A DNA stretch of 64,000 nt from an uncultured Dorea sp. (GCA_910589275.1 CAJUTH010000001.1:62001-126000), one strand, 5' to 3'; counted from the stretch's first letter, positions 24,503 to 33,044 are shown. The notes: generated from the sequence alone by a model not told the origin. Translations and numbers: made by a program.

Positions 24503-25441
24503 ATGATGAGAAAAATATCCACATTCCTATTCGGACTGCTGTTTCTAGTAGGTTTTGGGATTCTCGCTTATCCAACAATCGCAAACCAGTGGAATACCTA
24601 CCGCCAGTCAAAGCTTATTTCTAACTATGAGAATGTAGTTGAGGAGATGACAGAGGAGGATTTCGAGCTGGAGTGGGAGGCGGCAAGGAATTATAATCAG
24701 ACGTTTGCAGGCAACAGCATTCGTACGGATATATTTGGAACAGAGCATTCAGAGGATATTACGGATACCGAATACTGGAAGGTGCTGAATGTGGCTGGGG
24801 ACGGCGTTATGGGATACATTACCATACCTAAAATAAATGTTAAACTGTCCATTTACCATGGAACTGATGAGGATGTACTCCAGACCGGAGTGGGGCATCT
24901 GAACGGGACCAAGCTTCCCATCGGCGGCGAGAGCAGCCACAGCGTAATGTCGGCCCACAGGGGACTTCCCAGTGCGAAGCTGTTTACGGATATAGACCAG
25001 TTGAAGGAGAAGGACAGATTCTACCTGCATATCCTGAATGAGGATATGGCGTATGAGGTGGACCGGGTGCTCCCGATGGTTGAGAAGGATGATTACGATG
25101 CACTGGAGGAAGCGCTGAAGGTGGAAGAGGGGCAGGATTATGTGACACTGTTTACCTGTACGCCTTACGGCGTGAACAGCCACCGCCTTCTGGTACGGGG
25201 GCACAGAGTTCCCTATGACGGGGAGCTGGAGTCAACGCCGGTGGAATCCATGGTGCAGGCGATTCAGAACTATTATATGTTATATCTGCTGCTCGGACTT
25301 GGCATAACGGCGCTGGCGATATTCGTAATGCGCCGGATGATGAAGAAAAAGAGCCTGCGGCAGGCGGCGGCAGCGCCGACGGCAGGAACAGAGCAGGAAG
25401 CGAAGACGGAAGCAGAAAACCGTGAGGAGGGAGAAAGTTGA
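24503..25441 (+). CDS. srtC: Class C (pilin-polymerising) sortase 2
   Basis: A 312-residue paralogue of the previous sortase with the same layout: N-terminal helix, catalytic His152 (SAHRGLP), Cys219 (TLFTCTPYG), Arg232 (LLVRGHRV), C-terminal helix (~258-276) and a basic then acidic tail. The lid region reads DIF in TDIFGTEH. Two class C sortases usually divide work between shaft building and adding a minor subunit. The stop overlaps the next start (TTGA), so translation is coupled to the pilin-like gene that follows. Confidence 0.92.
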   Translation: MMRKISTFLFGLLFLVGFGILAYPTIANQWNTYRQSKLISNYENVVEEMTEEDFELEWEAARNYNQTFAGNSIRTDIFGTEHSEDITDTEYWKVLNVAGDGVMGYITIPKINVKLSIYHGTDEDVLQTGVGHLNGTKLPIGGESSHSVMSAHRGLPSAKLFTDIDQLKEKDRFYLHILNEDMAYEVDRVLPMVEKDDYDALEEALKVEEGQDYVTLFTCTPYGVNSHRLLVRGHRVPYDGELESTPVESMVQAIQNYYMLYLLLGLGITALAIFVMRRMMKKKSLRQAAAAPTAGTEQEAKTEAENREEGES

Positions 25442-26532
25442 AGATAAGCAGGAAAGCAAAAACCGGATGTGCACTAGTCTTGGCGGCGCTTATGGCGCTG
25501 ACGGGGCTGTCCATGCAACAGACGTATGCGGCGAAAGCAGTTGACTTGGAGAAGAAAGACTGCAGTATCAAGATTTCTGTATCAATCGGCAGAAATGGAG
25601 ATAAGAATGGTAATGATGAATATTTGGAAGACTTTAACGCAATGAGTATTCCGGTAGACCTTTACCGGGTTGCAAGCGTGGATGTGACGGGTCAGAATTA
25701 TGAGACATATGCGCCGTTTAAATCCGTGGATTTGAGCGGGATTAACAGTGAGACAAAAGCATCCGAATGGCTGGATATGGCGGCGGAAGCAGCGAAAACA
25801 GAGAATCTTGAAGCGGCAAAAGGGGCTTCAAGTGGAGGAGAGCAGCTTTATTGGAACGAGACCATTCAGTCAGGGGAAGCAACTTTTACGGAACTTACGC
25901 CGGGAATGTATCTGGTGGTACCAGAGACAACATTTAATCTGGATTATACGGTGAAGTATTCCTTTACCCCGTATCTGACGGCGCTTCCAAGCAGTACTTA
26001 TACGACGGGCTATGATGAAAATGGGAATCCGACGCAGACAGGAAGCGACGAATGGATATATAATACGGAGATCGGCTTGAAACCAGAGGCAGAGCCGCTG
26101 TTCGGCAGGCTGGAGATCACGAAGGAATTGGAGAATTTCAACGAGACGCTGGGACGGACTACATTTACATTCTTGGTTGAGGGAAGAGATCCGGCGACCG
26201 ATGAATTGTTATACAGCGATGTGATAAGTACGACGCATGAAGAACTGGCGTCTGAGACTGTGACGCTGGAGCATATTCCGGCTGGAATTACAGTAACGGT
26301 AACTGAGATTTATACCGGGGCCAGCTACGAGGTAGTCGGAGATGTGGCGAAGGACGTACTGATCTGGTCGGATGAGGCAGTCGGCAAGGAAGTAGACGGA
26401 GTGACGATAGAGACTCCGGCGGTAACCTTTCAGAATAGATATAACGGCGGAAACCGCGGCGGTTATGGAGTAAACAATCAGTTTGAAAGAGAAAACGGAG
26501 TCTGGGAATGGAAGTCAGGACCAGAATTTTAG
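25438..26532 (+). CDS. Secreted pilin-like protein without LPXTG
   Basis: A 364-residue exported protein starting with TTG at 25438 behind GGAGGGAG. Signal peptide ~1-31 (ends TYAAK). The mature protein has a pilin-like beta domain ~35-215 (YRVASVDVTGQNY, FTELTPGMYLVVPET) and a Cna-B/DUF5979-like domain ~220-335 (GRLEITKELENFNETLGRTTFTF). It ends with a Gly/Asn-rich tail and no sorting motif, membrane helix or lipobox. It might be a minor subunit held by another protein, or a matrix component. It is coupled to sortase 2 by overlapping start and stop. Confidence 0.65.
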   Translation: MKISRKAKTGCALVLAALMALTGLSMQQTYAAKAVDLEKKDCSIKISVSIGRNGDKNGNDEYLEDFNAMSIPVDLYRVASVDVTGQNYETYAPFKSVDLSGINSETKASEWLDMAAEAAKTENLEAAKGASSGGEQLYWNETIQSGEATFTELTPGMYLVVPETTFNLDYTVKYSFTPYLTALPSSTYTTGYDENGNPTQTGSDEWIYNTEIGLKPEAEPLFGRLEITKELENFNETLGRTTFTFLVEGRDPATDELLYSDVISTTHEELASETVTLEHIPAGITVTVTEIYTGASYEVVGDVAKDVLIWSDEAVGKEVDGVTIETPAVTFQNRYNGGNRGGYGVNNQFERENGVWEWKSGPEF

Positions 26533-26550
26533 AAAGGGGCTGTGACAGGT

Positions 26551-27150
26551 ATGAAAAGAATACAGAGATATAAGAAAACGATTGCAATGTCAGCCGCAGC
26601 CCTGAGCCTGCTGGTGGGGCTGACCCTTGAGAGTTCGATGGCATATTTTACGACCTATGTGTCGGCCGGAGGCAGTCATGTTGTAAATCTGGACGCCAGA
26701 ACGGAGATCCACGAGAGTGTAAGTAATCTGACCAAACATCTTACGCTGGAGAATATATCTACTAAGGGTGACTGCTTTGTCCGGGTCAAGGTATTCCATG
26801 GAGCGCAGGTGAAGGTTGACATTTATGACGCAGAGGGCGGTAACAACTGGTATAAGGGAAACGAGACGGATGCGTATGGATCTTACTGGTATTATCGGCC
26901 GGTACTCCCGATCGGAGGGACGACAACGGGGCTGGATATCAAGATTGATGTGACTGATTTATTAAAGGATCCGAATTTTATGAAACCGGAGGATCCGAAT
27001 GCGGAATGGATCAAGGATAAGTTCAATGTGGTTGTAGTTCAGGAGTGCACCCCGGTAATCTACGGTGAGAATGGGGAAGCAACGGCGGACTGGAATACCA
27101 TTTACACAGATTTTGTGGAAGTAGAAGGCGGAGAGGAGGCTGGTAACTAA
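26551..27150 (+). CDS. SipW-type exported protein 1 (TasA/camelysin-like)
   Basis: A 199-residue protein with the special signal peptide of SipW substrates: basic start, hydrophobic core (IAMSAAALSLLVGLTL) and the region ESSMAYFTTYVSA, where AYFT-type sites are typical of TasA, CalY and camelysin. The remaining domain is beta-rich (HLTLENISTKGDCFVRVKVF). In Bacillus such proteins form biofilm fibres after SipW cleavage. I chose ATG 26551 rather than GTG 26542 because AAAGGGG is then better spaced. The stop overlaps the next start by one base. The matching peptidase gene lies at 29747. Confidence 0.75.
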   Translation: MKRIQRYKKTIAMSAAALSLLVGLTLESSMAYFTTYVSAGGSHVVNLDARTEIHESVSNLTKHLTLENISTKGDCFVRVKVFHGAQVKVDIYDAEGGNNWYKGNETDAYGSYWYYRPVLPIGGTTTGLDIKIDVTDLLKDPNFMKPEDPNAEWIKDKFNVVVVQECTPVIYGENGEATADWNTIYTDFVEVEGGEEAGN

Positions 27151-27935
27151 TGAAGAAGAGAAGAAGAGCCTCCAATAACAAGAAAGTCACTTATTTGTTG
27201 CTCGCGTTGGCAGTGATACTGCTTCTTGGAAGCGCGGTAGGAAGCACAAGGGCGGCGCTGACCTACCAGAGCCAGAACTATGAGGCGGAGATTATTGTAT
27301 CCCAGATCGGAGTGACGCTTCTGGAGAACGGCGAAGAAGTAAGCCGCCGTGATTATAACCAGACGGAATGGGAAGAGGAGACCAATGTTAAGGAAAGCCC
27401 GAAGAAGGGCGCGCTGCTCACAAAAATGATCCCGGAGGGCAAGAAGCTGGTTCTGAATAAGGATTACAAGGAAGAACTTGCAGTAACCAACAGCGGAACC
27501 ATTGACGAATACGTCCGGGTACGCATTTACAGGTCATGGAAGGATAAGGACGGCAAAAAGGAAACGACCCTGTCGCCGGATCTGATCCGCCTGAATTTGG
27601 TAAATACCGACAAATGGATCGAAAGAGAGAATCATTCTAAGGAATGTATCGAGCTGTATTACAAGGGAATCCTTCCGTCAGGAAAAACCAGCGAGTTATT
27701 TGCAGATAAGATCCGCATCGACGGTTCCATTGCAGAGGCCGTGGAGGTAAGAGAAGAGGTAAAAGACGGTAAGAAAACCGGAGTTATTACCATGGTATAT
27801 AAATATGACGGCGTACAGTTCTTTGTGGATGTAGACGTGGATGCGGTGCAGACCCATAACGCTAAGGACGCTATCATGAGTTCATGGGGCGTGGACGCTT
27901 CTAACGTAGACGGGAAAGGAAATAGTATTCTGTAA
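27150..27935 (+). CDS. SipW-type exported protein 2
   Basis: A 261-residue companion of the previous protein. The N-terminus is strongly basic (MKKRRRASNNKK), then a hydrophobic core (LLLALAVILLLGSAVGS) and a TRAALTYQSQNYEAEI site of the SipW type. The body contains a beta-rich domain with EELAVTNSGTIDEYVRVRIYR and ends near NAKDAIMSSWGVD. No anchor is visible. It likely forms or caps the same matrix fibre as its neighbour. Translation begins in the stop codon of the upstream gene, so both should be made in a fixed ratio. Confidence 0.72.
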   Translation: MKKRRRASNNKKVTYLLLALAVILLLGSAVGSTRAALTYQSQNYEAEIIVSQIGVTLLENGEEVSRRDYNQTEWEEETNVKESPKKGALLTKMIPEGKKLVLNKDYKEELAVTNSGTIDEYVRVRIYRSWKDKDGKKETTLSPDLIRLNLVNTDKWIERENHSKECIELYYKGILPSGKTSELFADKIRIDGSIAEAVEVREEVKDGKKTGVITMVYKYDGVQFFVDVDVDAVQTHNAKDAIMSSWGVDASNVDGKGNSIL

Positions 27936-27949
27936 GGAGGAATGGGAGA

Positions 27950-28708
27950 ATGAAGAAAAAATTATTGATGTTATGCTTTGCCATGCTTCTGGTTCTCGCT
28001 TCTTCTATGACAGTACTGGCGGAAGACAAACAGGGGGAAGCCGGATGGGAGGTAGTCTTCGACGGAAAGAAGATGACCAGTAATTTCTCAAACGGCAAGA
28101 TCGACGACCAGATCGCAGACCTGCAGCCGGGAGATTCCGTGGAGATTACCATTACGCTGCGGAACACCTATGATGGGCAGGCGGACTGGTATATAAAGAA
28201 TGAAGTTGGAAAATCGCTGGAGACCGCTTCTTCGGCTACCGGAGCGGCATACGATTACCAGTTGACCTATACCAATAAAGCGGGCGAGACTACCACGTTA
28301 TTTTCCAGCGACTACTTCGGCGGAAGCGGAAGGTACAGCGGGGAGGGTCTCCTTGCGGCGGCAAGGTCCCTGAACAATTTTGTTTCCCTTGACCGGCTTG
28401 GAAAGGGAGACACCGGCGTTGTAAAGCTGAAGGTAAGGCTGGAGGGCGAGACCGGAGTCAACGCTTATCAGAATACCTCTGCAAGACTGGATATGCAGTT
28501 TGCAACGGAGCTGGTAGATGCTGGGACGACGCGCCGTCCGGTAAGGACCGGAGATCAGTCAAGGATCCTGCTGTTTGTCATATTGACGCTGGTATCCGGG
28601 CTGCTGCTTCTGACAGTTGCAGTTATGAGGCTTCGCCGGGATCATGAGGAAGCCTTAGAGACAGTCGGCGATACCGGAAGTAGGACAGTGAGAAGGAGGC
28701 GGAGATAA
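27950..28708 (+). CDS. Surface protein with variant sorting signal VRTGD
   Basis: A 252-residue protein with a signal peptide (residues 1-24, ending TVLAED), a beta-sandwich domain typical of SipW-locus partners (LQPGDSVEITITLRNTYD) and a C-terminal membrane helix (ILLFVILTLVSGLLLLTVAV) followed by an Arg-rich tail. Just before the helix is RPVRTGDQS, which resembles the xTGD-type signals of some clostridial surface proteins instead of LPXTG. It may be held by the membrane alone or be processed by a sortase with different specificity. GGAGGAATGGGAG precedes its ATG. Confidence 0.65.
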   Translation: MKKKLLMLCFAMLLVLASSMTVLAEDKQGEAGWEVVFDGKKMTSNFSNGKIDDQIADLQPGDSVEITITLRNTYDGQADWYIKNEVGKSLETASSATGAAYDYQLTYTNKAGETTTLFSSDYFGGSGRYSGEGLLAAARSLNNFVSLDRLGKGDTGVVKLKVRLEGETGVNAYQNTSARLDMQFATELVDAGTTRRPVRTGDQSRILLFVILTLVSGLLLLTVAVMRLRRDHEEALETVGDTGSRTVRRRRR

Positions 28709-28709
28709 T

Positions 28710-29741
28710 ATGAAGTATTTGAAAAAGATACGGATAAGCCTTCTGGCTTTGTCGGTGATGGTAATGACACTTGGCCAGACTGCATTTGCGGCGGACGATG
28801 GATATAGCTATACGGTGAAGCTTCTGGCGGGAAATCAGGGAACCTTGACCGGAAATGGGATTGAACTAGAGAAAGCACCTAATGCAAAGATATCGAATAT
28901 TACCGATTCTAATGGTGTGATTATCGGAGTTGAGATCAGCGGCCTGCCCTATGAAAGCCGTGTAAATATTACCGCGGCTGAAGCGGCTGCCGAGAAAGAC
29001 GGCAGATACTATGTGAGGGGCGTGAAAAGAGCCGGAAGAGATAACTCGGAGGAAGAACCCTCCTTTACGGTTGACTGTGATAAGGATTATGTGATATCTT
29101 ATGGTGTTAGAGGGGATACCGTAAAGTATGTGGTAAATTACGTGGATGCGGCGGGCAACGTACTGCTGCAAGGCGGAACTTATTACGGCAATGCGGGAGA
29201 GCGCCAGTATGTATCCGCCCGTTATGTAGACGGTTATATGCCGGATGCATACAACAAGGTTATGACCCTGAAAGATAATGAAGCTGAGAATGTATTCAAT
29301 TTTGTATATACGCCGGTGACAACGCCGGTTGAGGAGACAGGAACGGCGACGGCGACACCAGCGGCTGGGATGGCAGCGCCCGCGGCTGGAGCAGCGGCAC
29401 CTGCAGCGCCTGCGGCACCCGCGGAAGCCGGAGCGGCGACAGCTACGCCGGAAGGCGGTGAGGTAGTGCCGGTGGAAGAAGAAGAAACACCTCTGGCAGG
29501 GCAGGATTTGGTAGACTTGGATGAGGAAGATACTCCGCTGGCCAATAAGGATTTGGACGGTGCGGAGCGTCCGGGAACCCGGATGGGTTATCTGCCCGTC
29601 TATGCGGGAATCGGAGCGGCTGCGGCAGCGGCGCTGATCCTTGCAGCGGTTTACTTGAAAAAACGCCGCAAAGCCACAGTAAAGCCGGAGGATCTGCCGG
29701 AGATACTGGAAGATATCACGGATATCGGGAAAGATAAATAA
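28710..29741 (+). CDS. Membrane-anchored surface protein with MucBP-like domain
   Basis: A 343-residue protein. Signal peptide 1-~28 (TAFAAD). A beta domain ~30-135 is followed by a MucBP-like segment (YVVNYVDAAGNVLLQGGTYYG, residues ~137-157 region) of the kind that contacts glycans in mucus-binding proteins. Then an Ala/Pro-rich stalk (~210-245), acidic repeats with TPLAGQDL and TPLANKDL, a membrane helix (AGIGAAAAAALILAAVYL) and a cytoplasmic tail. No LPXTG motif. It follows the previous gene by one base and precedes the SipW-like peptidase by five, so it belongs to the same operon. Confidence 0.65.
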   Translation: MKYLKKIRISLLALSVMVMTLGQTAFAADDGYSYTVKLLAGNQGTLTGNGIELEKAPNAKISNITDSNGVIIGVEISGLPYESRVNITAAEAAAEKDGRYYVRGVKRAGRDNSEEEPSFTVDCDKDYVISYGVRGDTVKYVVNYVDAAGNVLLQGGTYYGNAGERQYVSARYVDGYMPDAYNKVMTLKDNEAENVFNFVYTPVTTPVEETGTATATPAAGMAAPAAGAAAPAAPAAPAEAGAATATPEGGEVVPVEEEETPLAGQDLVDLDEEDTPLANKDLDGAERPGTRMGYLPVYAGIGAAAAAALILAAVYLKKRRKATVKPEDLPEILEDITDIGKDK

Positions 29742-29746
29742 GCGTT

Positions 29747-30289
29747 ATGGGAAGGCGGAAGAGAAATAACGAGAAAAGAAAGTCAGGAGGAAGGGCCGGA
29801 AGCGTATGCTGCACGGCGGGAACAGCGCTGATCGTGATTGTGATCCTGCTGTGCGCTATGCTGGTAGTGCCGGGGGTATTCGGCTTCCATATGTACAATG
29901 TTATCAGCGGAAGCATGGAGCCGGCGCTGAAGGTCGGAAGCCTGATCTACGTAAAAGAAGGAAGCCCGGAGGAGGTAAAGGATAAAGACATTATCGCCTA
30001 CTACGGTTCCGGCGAGGACAGCGGGATCATTACCCACCGGGTTGTGAGGAACAATGTCACGGCCGGAAGCTTCCGGACAAAGGGAGATGCCAACGACGCG
30101 GAAGACCCGATGCTGATCCCTTATGAGAATTACATTGGCAGCGTGGCATTTAAGCTTCCCTATATGGGGAAGGTGCTTACGATCATGACTTCCCTGTACG
30201 GGAAGATAGCGGCGGCATGCGCCGTCGGGCTGGGAGTGGTGCTGAATATGCTGGGCTCCCGGCGGAACGAGGAATCCGGGGAGGAGTAA
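29747..30289 (+). CDS. sipW: SipW-like (ER-type) signal peptidase
   Basis: A 180-residue signal peptidase of the archaeal/ER type with a Ser-His pair: Ser56 in VISGSMEPAL and His97 in IITHRVV, instead of the Ser/Lys pair of the LepB at 16.5 kb. Helices are at residues ~20-45 and ~147-170, again as in SipW. SipW is needed to mature TasA-like proteins, and the two SipW-type substrates lie upstream in the same operon. The start has a GATAAATAAGCG context without a strong ribosome site, so coupling to the gene 5 bases upstream is likely. Confidence 0.92.
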   Translation: MGRRKRNNEKRKSGGRAGSVCCTAGTALIVIVILLCAMLVVPGVFGFHMYNVISGSMEPALKVGSLIYVKEGSPEEVKDKDIIAYYGSGEDSGIITHRVVRNNVTAGSFRTKGDANDAEDPMLIPYENYIGSVAFKLPYMGKVLTIMTSLYGKIAAACAVGLGVVLNMLGSRRNEESGEE

Positions 30290-30337
30290 GCGCCCCGGAT
30301 TTTGCTGAGAGATTTACAAGAAAAGGAGATGGACAAC

Positions 30338-32137
30338 ATGAAATATCCAAAAGTGCTGCAGATACTGGCGCTTGCATCAGCGATTACAATAGCGGCGCCC
30401 TGCGTGGTGATTCCGTCGCATGCGTCAGAGACGGGGTTGACACCGCAGGAATATGAAGCGCAGTACAGCTATGTGCTGCCTTCGGGATACCATTATGTCC
30501 TGAGTAACGGGCAGTATGTTATATTAGATGAAAACGGAGCGCCGCAGCTTGAGGCGGATGCCCCGGCGGCGCCTGCAGAACCAGAGACGCCTGTAACGCC
30601 GGAGACACCGGCGGAGCCTGCAGTACCGGTACAGCCGGAAACGCCAGCAGAGCCGGAGACGCCTGTGGAACCGGAAACCCCGGAAGGACCGGAGACACCT
30701 GTGGAGCCGGGAACACCGGACGGACCGGAAACCCCAGAGACCCCGGAAAATCCGGACACCCCGGAGAATCCGGAGACGCCTGTGGAACCGGAAACGCCTA
30801 CGGAGCCAGAGACACCTGCAGAACCGGAGACACCAGAAGTACCGGAAACCCCGGAACTCCCCTCAGGAGATGAGGCTATAAATAACGGCGGAGGAGAAGA
30901 GGCGGTGCAGCCGGAGATTCCCGGCATGCAGATAGAACAGGCGCCCGCTGCAAGCCAGACGGAAACGTCCGCCGGAGCAGGAAACAAAGAGGACAGGGAG
31001 GCGGAATCAGAGCCGTTTTTCCTGACGTCGGCACAGTTCAAAGCAGTCCATGACCGGATTCAGTACAATGTGGACGTACCGATCGAGGGACTCCCATCAT
31101 TTATCACACAGGAAATGGTAGTAGGGGCGCTGAAAGCGCAGGATGAAACCGGGTATCCGGCTTCGGTGACGATCGCCCAGATTATTCAGGAATCCGGATA
31201 TGGCAAGTACGGCCCCGGAGGAAAAGACGGGAAAGGGCTTTCCTATCTGGCATTTGAATACTGCAACCTGTTTGGCATTAAAGGCGTGGGAACGGCGGGC
31301 AGCGTGTCTATGAAGACTAGTGAGATGGAAGAGGACGGCAGTATGTACTCTACATATGCGGGATTCCGCGCATACCATACCTATACCGAGTGTATCGAGG
31401 ATCGGAGCGAGCTTCTGGAGGAAGTATATTCGGATTTAACCAAGGATGTGAAGGACGCTAATACATTTGCCATGAAGATCGGGAAAAGATGGGCCACTGA
31501 CCTTGGCTACGGCAAGCACTTGATCAATACTATGCGCCGATATGATTTGTACCGGTTAGACGATATGACGCTCAATGAATTCAGCGATCTGATCGGCGAA
31601 TTTGCAAACCCATGCCCTGGGTCTACGATAACCAGCTTATTTGGGCGCCGGACTGCTCCGATCGCCGGGGCGACGACCTACCACAGAGGACTGGATCTTG
31701 GCACGGGCGCATACAATATACCGACCTATGCGGCAAAGGCGGGAACCGTTATTTTCGCCGGGGAAGCGGGAGCCTGCGGCAATCTGGTAACGATTGACCA
31801 CGGCGACGGGCTGGTGACCAAGTATATGCACCACGCGGAAATTTATGTGAAAGAGGGGGATACGGTAGAGAAGGGACAGCAGATCGGCTTGTCCGGAACT
31901 ACCGGAAATTCTACCGGCAACCATCTGCATTTCCAAGTGGAGGAAGAGGGGAAAGCTGTTGATCCGCTGAGGTATCTCCAGTATGATGAGGATGATCAGG
32001 AAATCATAAAGAAGCGTGATTTGGCGCCGTTAGAGCTGGAGCGGCAGAAGGAGCAAGAAAAACAGCGCATGATGGCGGCGGCGGAAAAATATGGAATAAA
32101 GCTGCCAGGATGGTATCAGGCGAGATATAAATTCTGA
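30338..32137 (+). CDS. Bifunctional wall hydrolase: glucosaminidase plus M23 peptidase
   Basis: A 599-residue secreted enzyme. ATG 30338 follows AAAAGGAG and starts the signal peptide (1-~30, ending SHASE); the frame upstream is not needed. After ~60 residues a long Pro/Glu/Thr repeat region (PETPVEPETP-like, ~75-190) acts as wall spacer. Then a glucosaminidase-type lysozyme domain ~240-400 (SVTIAQIIQESGYGKYG, Glu285 as likely acid) and a LytM/M23 metallopeptidase domain ~430-560 with His449/Asp453 (YHRGLDLG) and His529-x-His531 (NHLHFQVE). Cutting glycan and peptide near the assembly site would let the appendage pass the wall. It is last in the surface operon. Confidence 0.9.
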   Translation: MKYPKVLQILALASAITIAAPCVVIPSHASETGLTPQEYEAQYSYVLPSGYHYVLSNGQYVILDENGAPQLEADAPAAPAEPETPVTPETPAEPAVPVQPETPAEPETPVEPETPEGPETPVEPGTPDGPETPETPENPDTPENPETPVEPETPTEPETPAEPETPEVPETPELPSGDEAINNGGGEEAVQPEIPGMQIEQAPAASQTETSAGAGNKEDREAESEPFFLTSAQFKAVHDRIQYNVDVPIEGLPSFITQEMVVGALKAQDETGYPASVTIAQIIQESGYGKYGPGGKDGKGLSYLAFEYCNLFGIKGVGTAGSVSMKTSEMEEDGSMYSTYAGFRAYHTYTECIEDRSELLEEVYSDLTKDVKDANTFAMKIGKRWATDLGYGKHLINTMRRYDLYRLDDMTLNEFSDLIGEFANPCPGSTITSLFGRRTAPIAGATTYHRGLDLGTGAYNIPTYAAKAGTVIFAGEAGACGNLVTIDHGDGLVTKYMHHAEIYVKEGDTVEKGQQIGLSGTTGNSTGNHLHFQVEEEGKAVDPLRYLQYDEDDQEIIKKRDLAPLELERQKEQEKQRMMAAAEKYGIKLPGWYQARYKF

Positions 32138-32165
32138 TAGATGCTAGTTTTTGAATAAAAGCATA

Positions 32166-32194
32166 TTGAATAACTTTTCTGCATATGCTATAAT
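32166..32194 (+). promoter_or_regulatory. Promoter of the candidate antitoxin RNA
   Basis: TTGAAT, a 17-base spacer, then TATAAT. Transcription would start near 32201. A decayed copy of this promoter is found at 2715-2759 on the other strand. Confidence 0.75.
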
Positions 32195-32200
32195 GCCATT

Positions 32201-32290
32201 AGGCAAAAGAGATGCAAAAGTTCCATGTGAACAAAGAATGGAATCCCCGAATCGTGTTGCACCACAATCCGGGGATTCTTTTTTTCTTTT
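32201..32290 (+). ncRNA. Candidate antitoxin RNA of a type I system
   Basis: A small RNA of about 90 bases is predicted from the promoter at 32166 to an intrinsic terminator (GAATCCCCG.../...CGGGGATTC, 32241-32278, then eleven mostly T bases). No protein frame fits within it. It points toward the 32-residue toxin-like gene on the opposite strand and would pair with the 3' part of that mRNA, as RatA and SR4 do with txpA and bsrG in Bacillus. Whether the toxin mRNA extends this far cannot be read from sequence. Confidence 0.6.
32241..32290 (+). terminator. Intrinsic terminator of the antitoxin RNA
   Basis: Nine-pair GC-rich stem GAATCCCCG/CGGGGATTC, extended by near-pairs, followed by TTCTTTTTTTCTTTT. 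Read on the minus strand the same hairpin may also mark the end of the toxin mRNA. Confidence 0.85.
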
Positions 32291-32314
32291 TATAGCGGCA
32301 AAGCACCCGCCAGG

Positions 32315-32413
32315 CTATCTGTTGCTCTTGTCGTCACCGTCTAACCATTTGATGATGTAGTGGCAAGCCACACCAGCCATAACGGCGATAAAAAAGGATG
32401 CAAATAACTCCAT
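32315..32413 (-). CDS. 32-residue hydrophobic peptide, type I toxin-like
   Basis: A small gene on the minus strand with ATG at 32413-32411 and TAG at 32317-32315. The ribosome site is unusually strong (GGGGGGAGGTG, 6 bases before ATG). The peptide starts MELFASFFIAVMAGVACHYI, a single membrane helix, followed by KWLDGDDKSNR, a charged tail with a Trp at the interface. Such 30-35-residue helix-plus-charged-tail peptides, usually annotated as hypothetical or holin-like, resemble type I toxins. It has its own promoter (TTGCAG-18-TATAAT) and faces a short RNA gene. A membrane-damaging role is inferred. Confidence 0.72.
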   Translation of the reverse strand: MELFASFFIAVMAGVACHYIIKWLDGDDKSNR

Positions 32414-32458
32414 GTGAACACCTCCCCCCTGTTGCGGGTCTCGGTGAGCAAAACACAT

Positions 32459-32488
32459 ATTATAACATAGCGCAGCTTATAGCTGCAA
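32459..32488 (-). promoter_or_regulatory. Promoter of the toxin-like gene
   Basis: On the minus strand TTGCAG (32488-32483), an 18-base spacer and TATAAT (32464-32459). The -35/spacer region overlaps a GCAGCT..AGCTGC inverted repeat. It gives a leader of about 40 bases before the ATG. Confidence 0.65.
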
Positions 32489-32630
32489 TCAAACATTTCA
32501 AGCCAATTCCAAACAAAAGGATCATCCTATCGCTGATGCATGTGCTATAATGCACTTACGGTATCTGTGTACCAATCATTAATCGGGAACTAAATTCCCC
32601 AGTAGCATTCACACGAAAGGATGACCTACT

Positions 32631-32750
32631 ATATTAGAACAATTTAAAGATAAAATCAATGGTACATTTTCATTTTTTGATAGAACCCGGAGCTGGCAGC
32701 TTCTTAACAGCCTACCTGAAATAAAAGCATTGAAAAGCCTGCCTTTCTGA
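32631..32750 (+). pseudogene. Short gene remnant without start codon
   Basis: An open frame of 39 codons starting ILEQFKDKINGTFSFF with no ATG, GTG or TTG; it follows an AAAGG site at the normal distance but the first codon is ATA. The composition is protein-like and the opening resembles a clostridial family whose members start MLEQFKDKING; I cannot name its function. It ends after 39 residues at a hairpin (GCCTGCC..GGC). The rest of 32751-33044 is very A+T-rich and shows no gene. Treat as a decayed element. Confidence 0.3.
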
Positions 32751-33044
32751 CAGGCCGAATACTTGTACTCAAATTTAACTTTTGATGTTTTTTATTGTTG
32801 TTCTGTTAATTGAATATCATATTAGGTATAAAGCATATCATATATTACAATTATATTACTACATTTATAAATTTATAGTATAATAAAAAAGCTAGTGCAA
32901 GATGGCATAGATGCGTTGAAACTAATATGTTGTTATGATATAATATTGCCAGATAACAAAGGGAGAAGATTGACAATGGATTTAAGTTATGGTATGATGA
33001 AGCACACTGTAAAATAATTTTATGTCAATAGTGAGGTGATAAGT

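Noticed and set aside
30493..31041. Minus-strand frame with Gly/Ser/Val repeats opposite the wall hydrolase
   Set aside because: It mirrors the PETP-type repeats of the real gene; repetitive GC-rich DNA opens antisense frames by chance.
12328..32137. Pilus locus as cargo of an integrative element driven by the recombinase
   Set aside because: No relaxase, type IV secretion, excisionase or second att site is visible, and the recombinase is separated by its own inverted repeat and a regulator gene.
32151..32360. 69-residue plus-strand frame across the antitoxin RNA
   Set aside because: It spans the RNA promoter, terminator and the end of the opposite gene and lacks a ribosome site.
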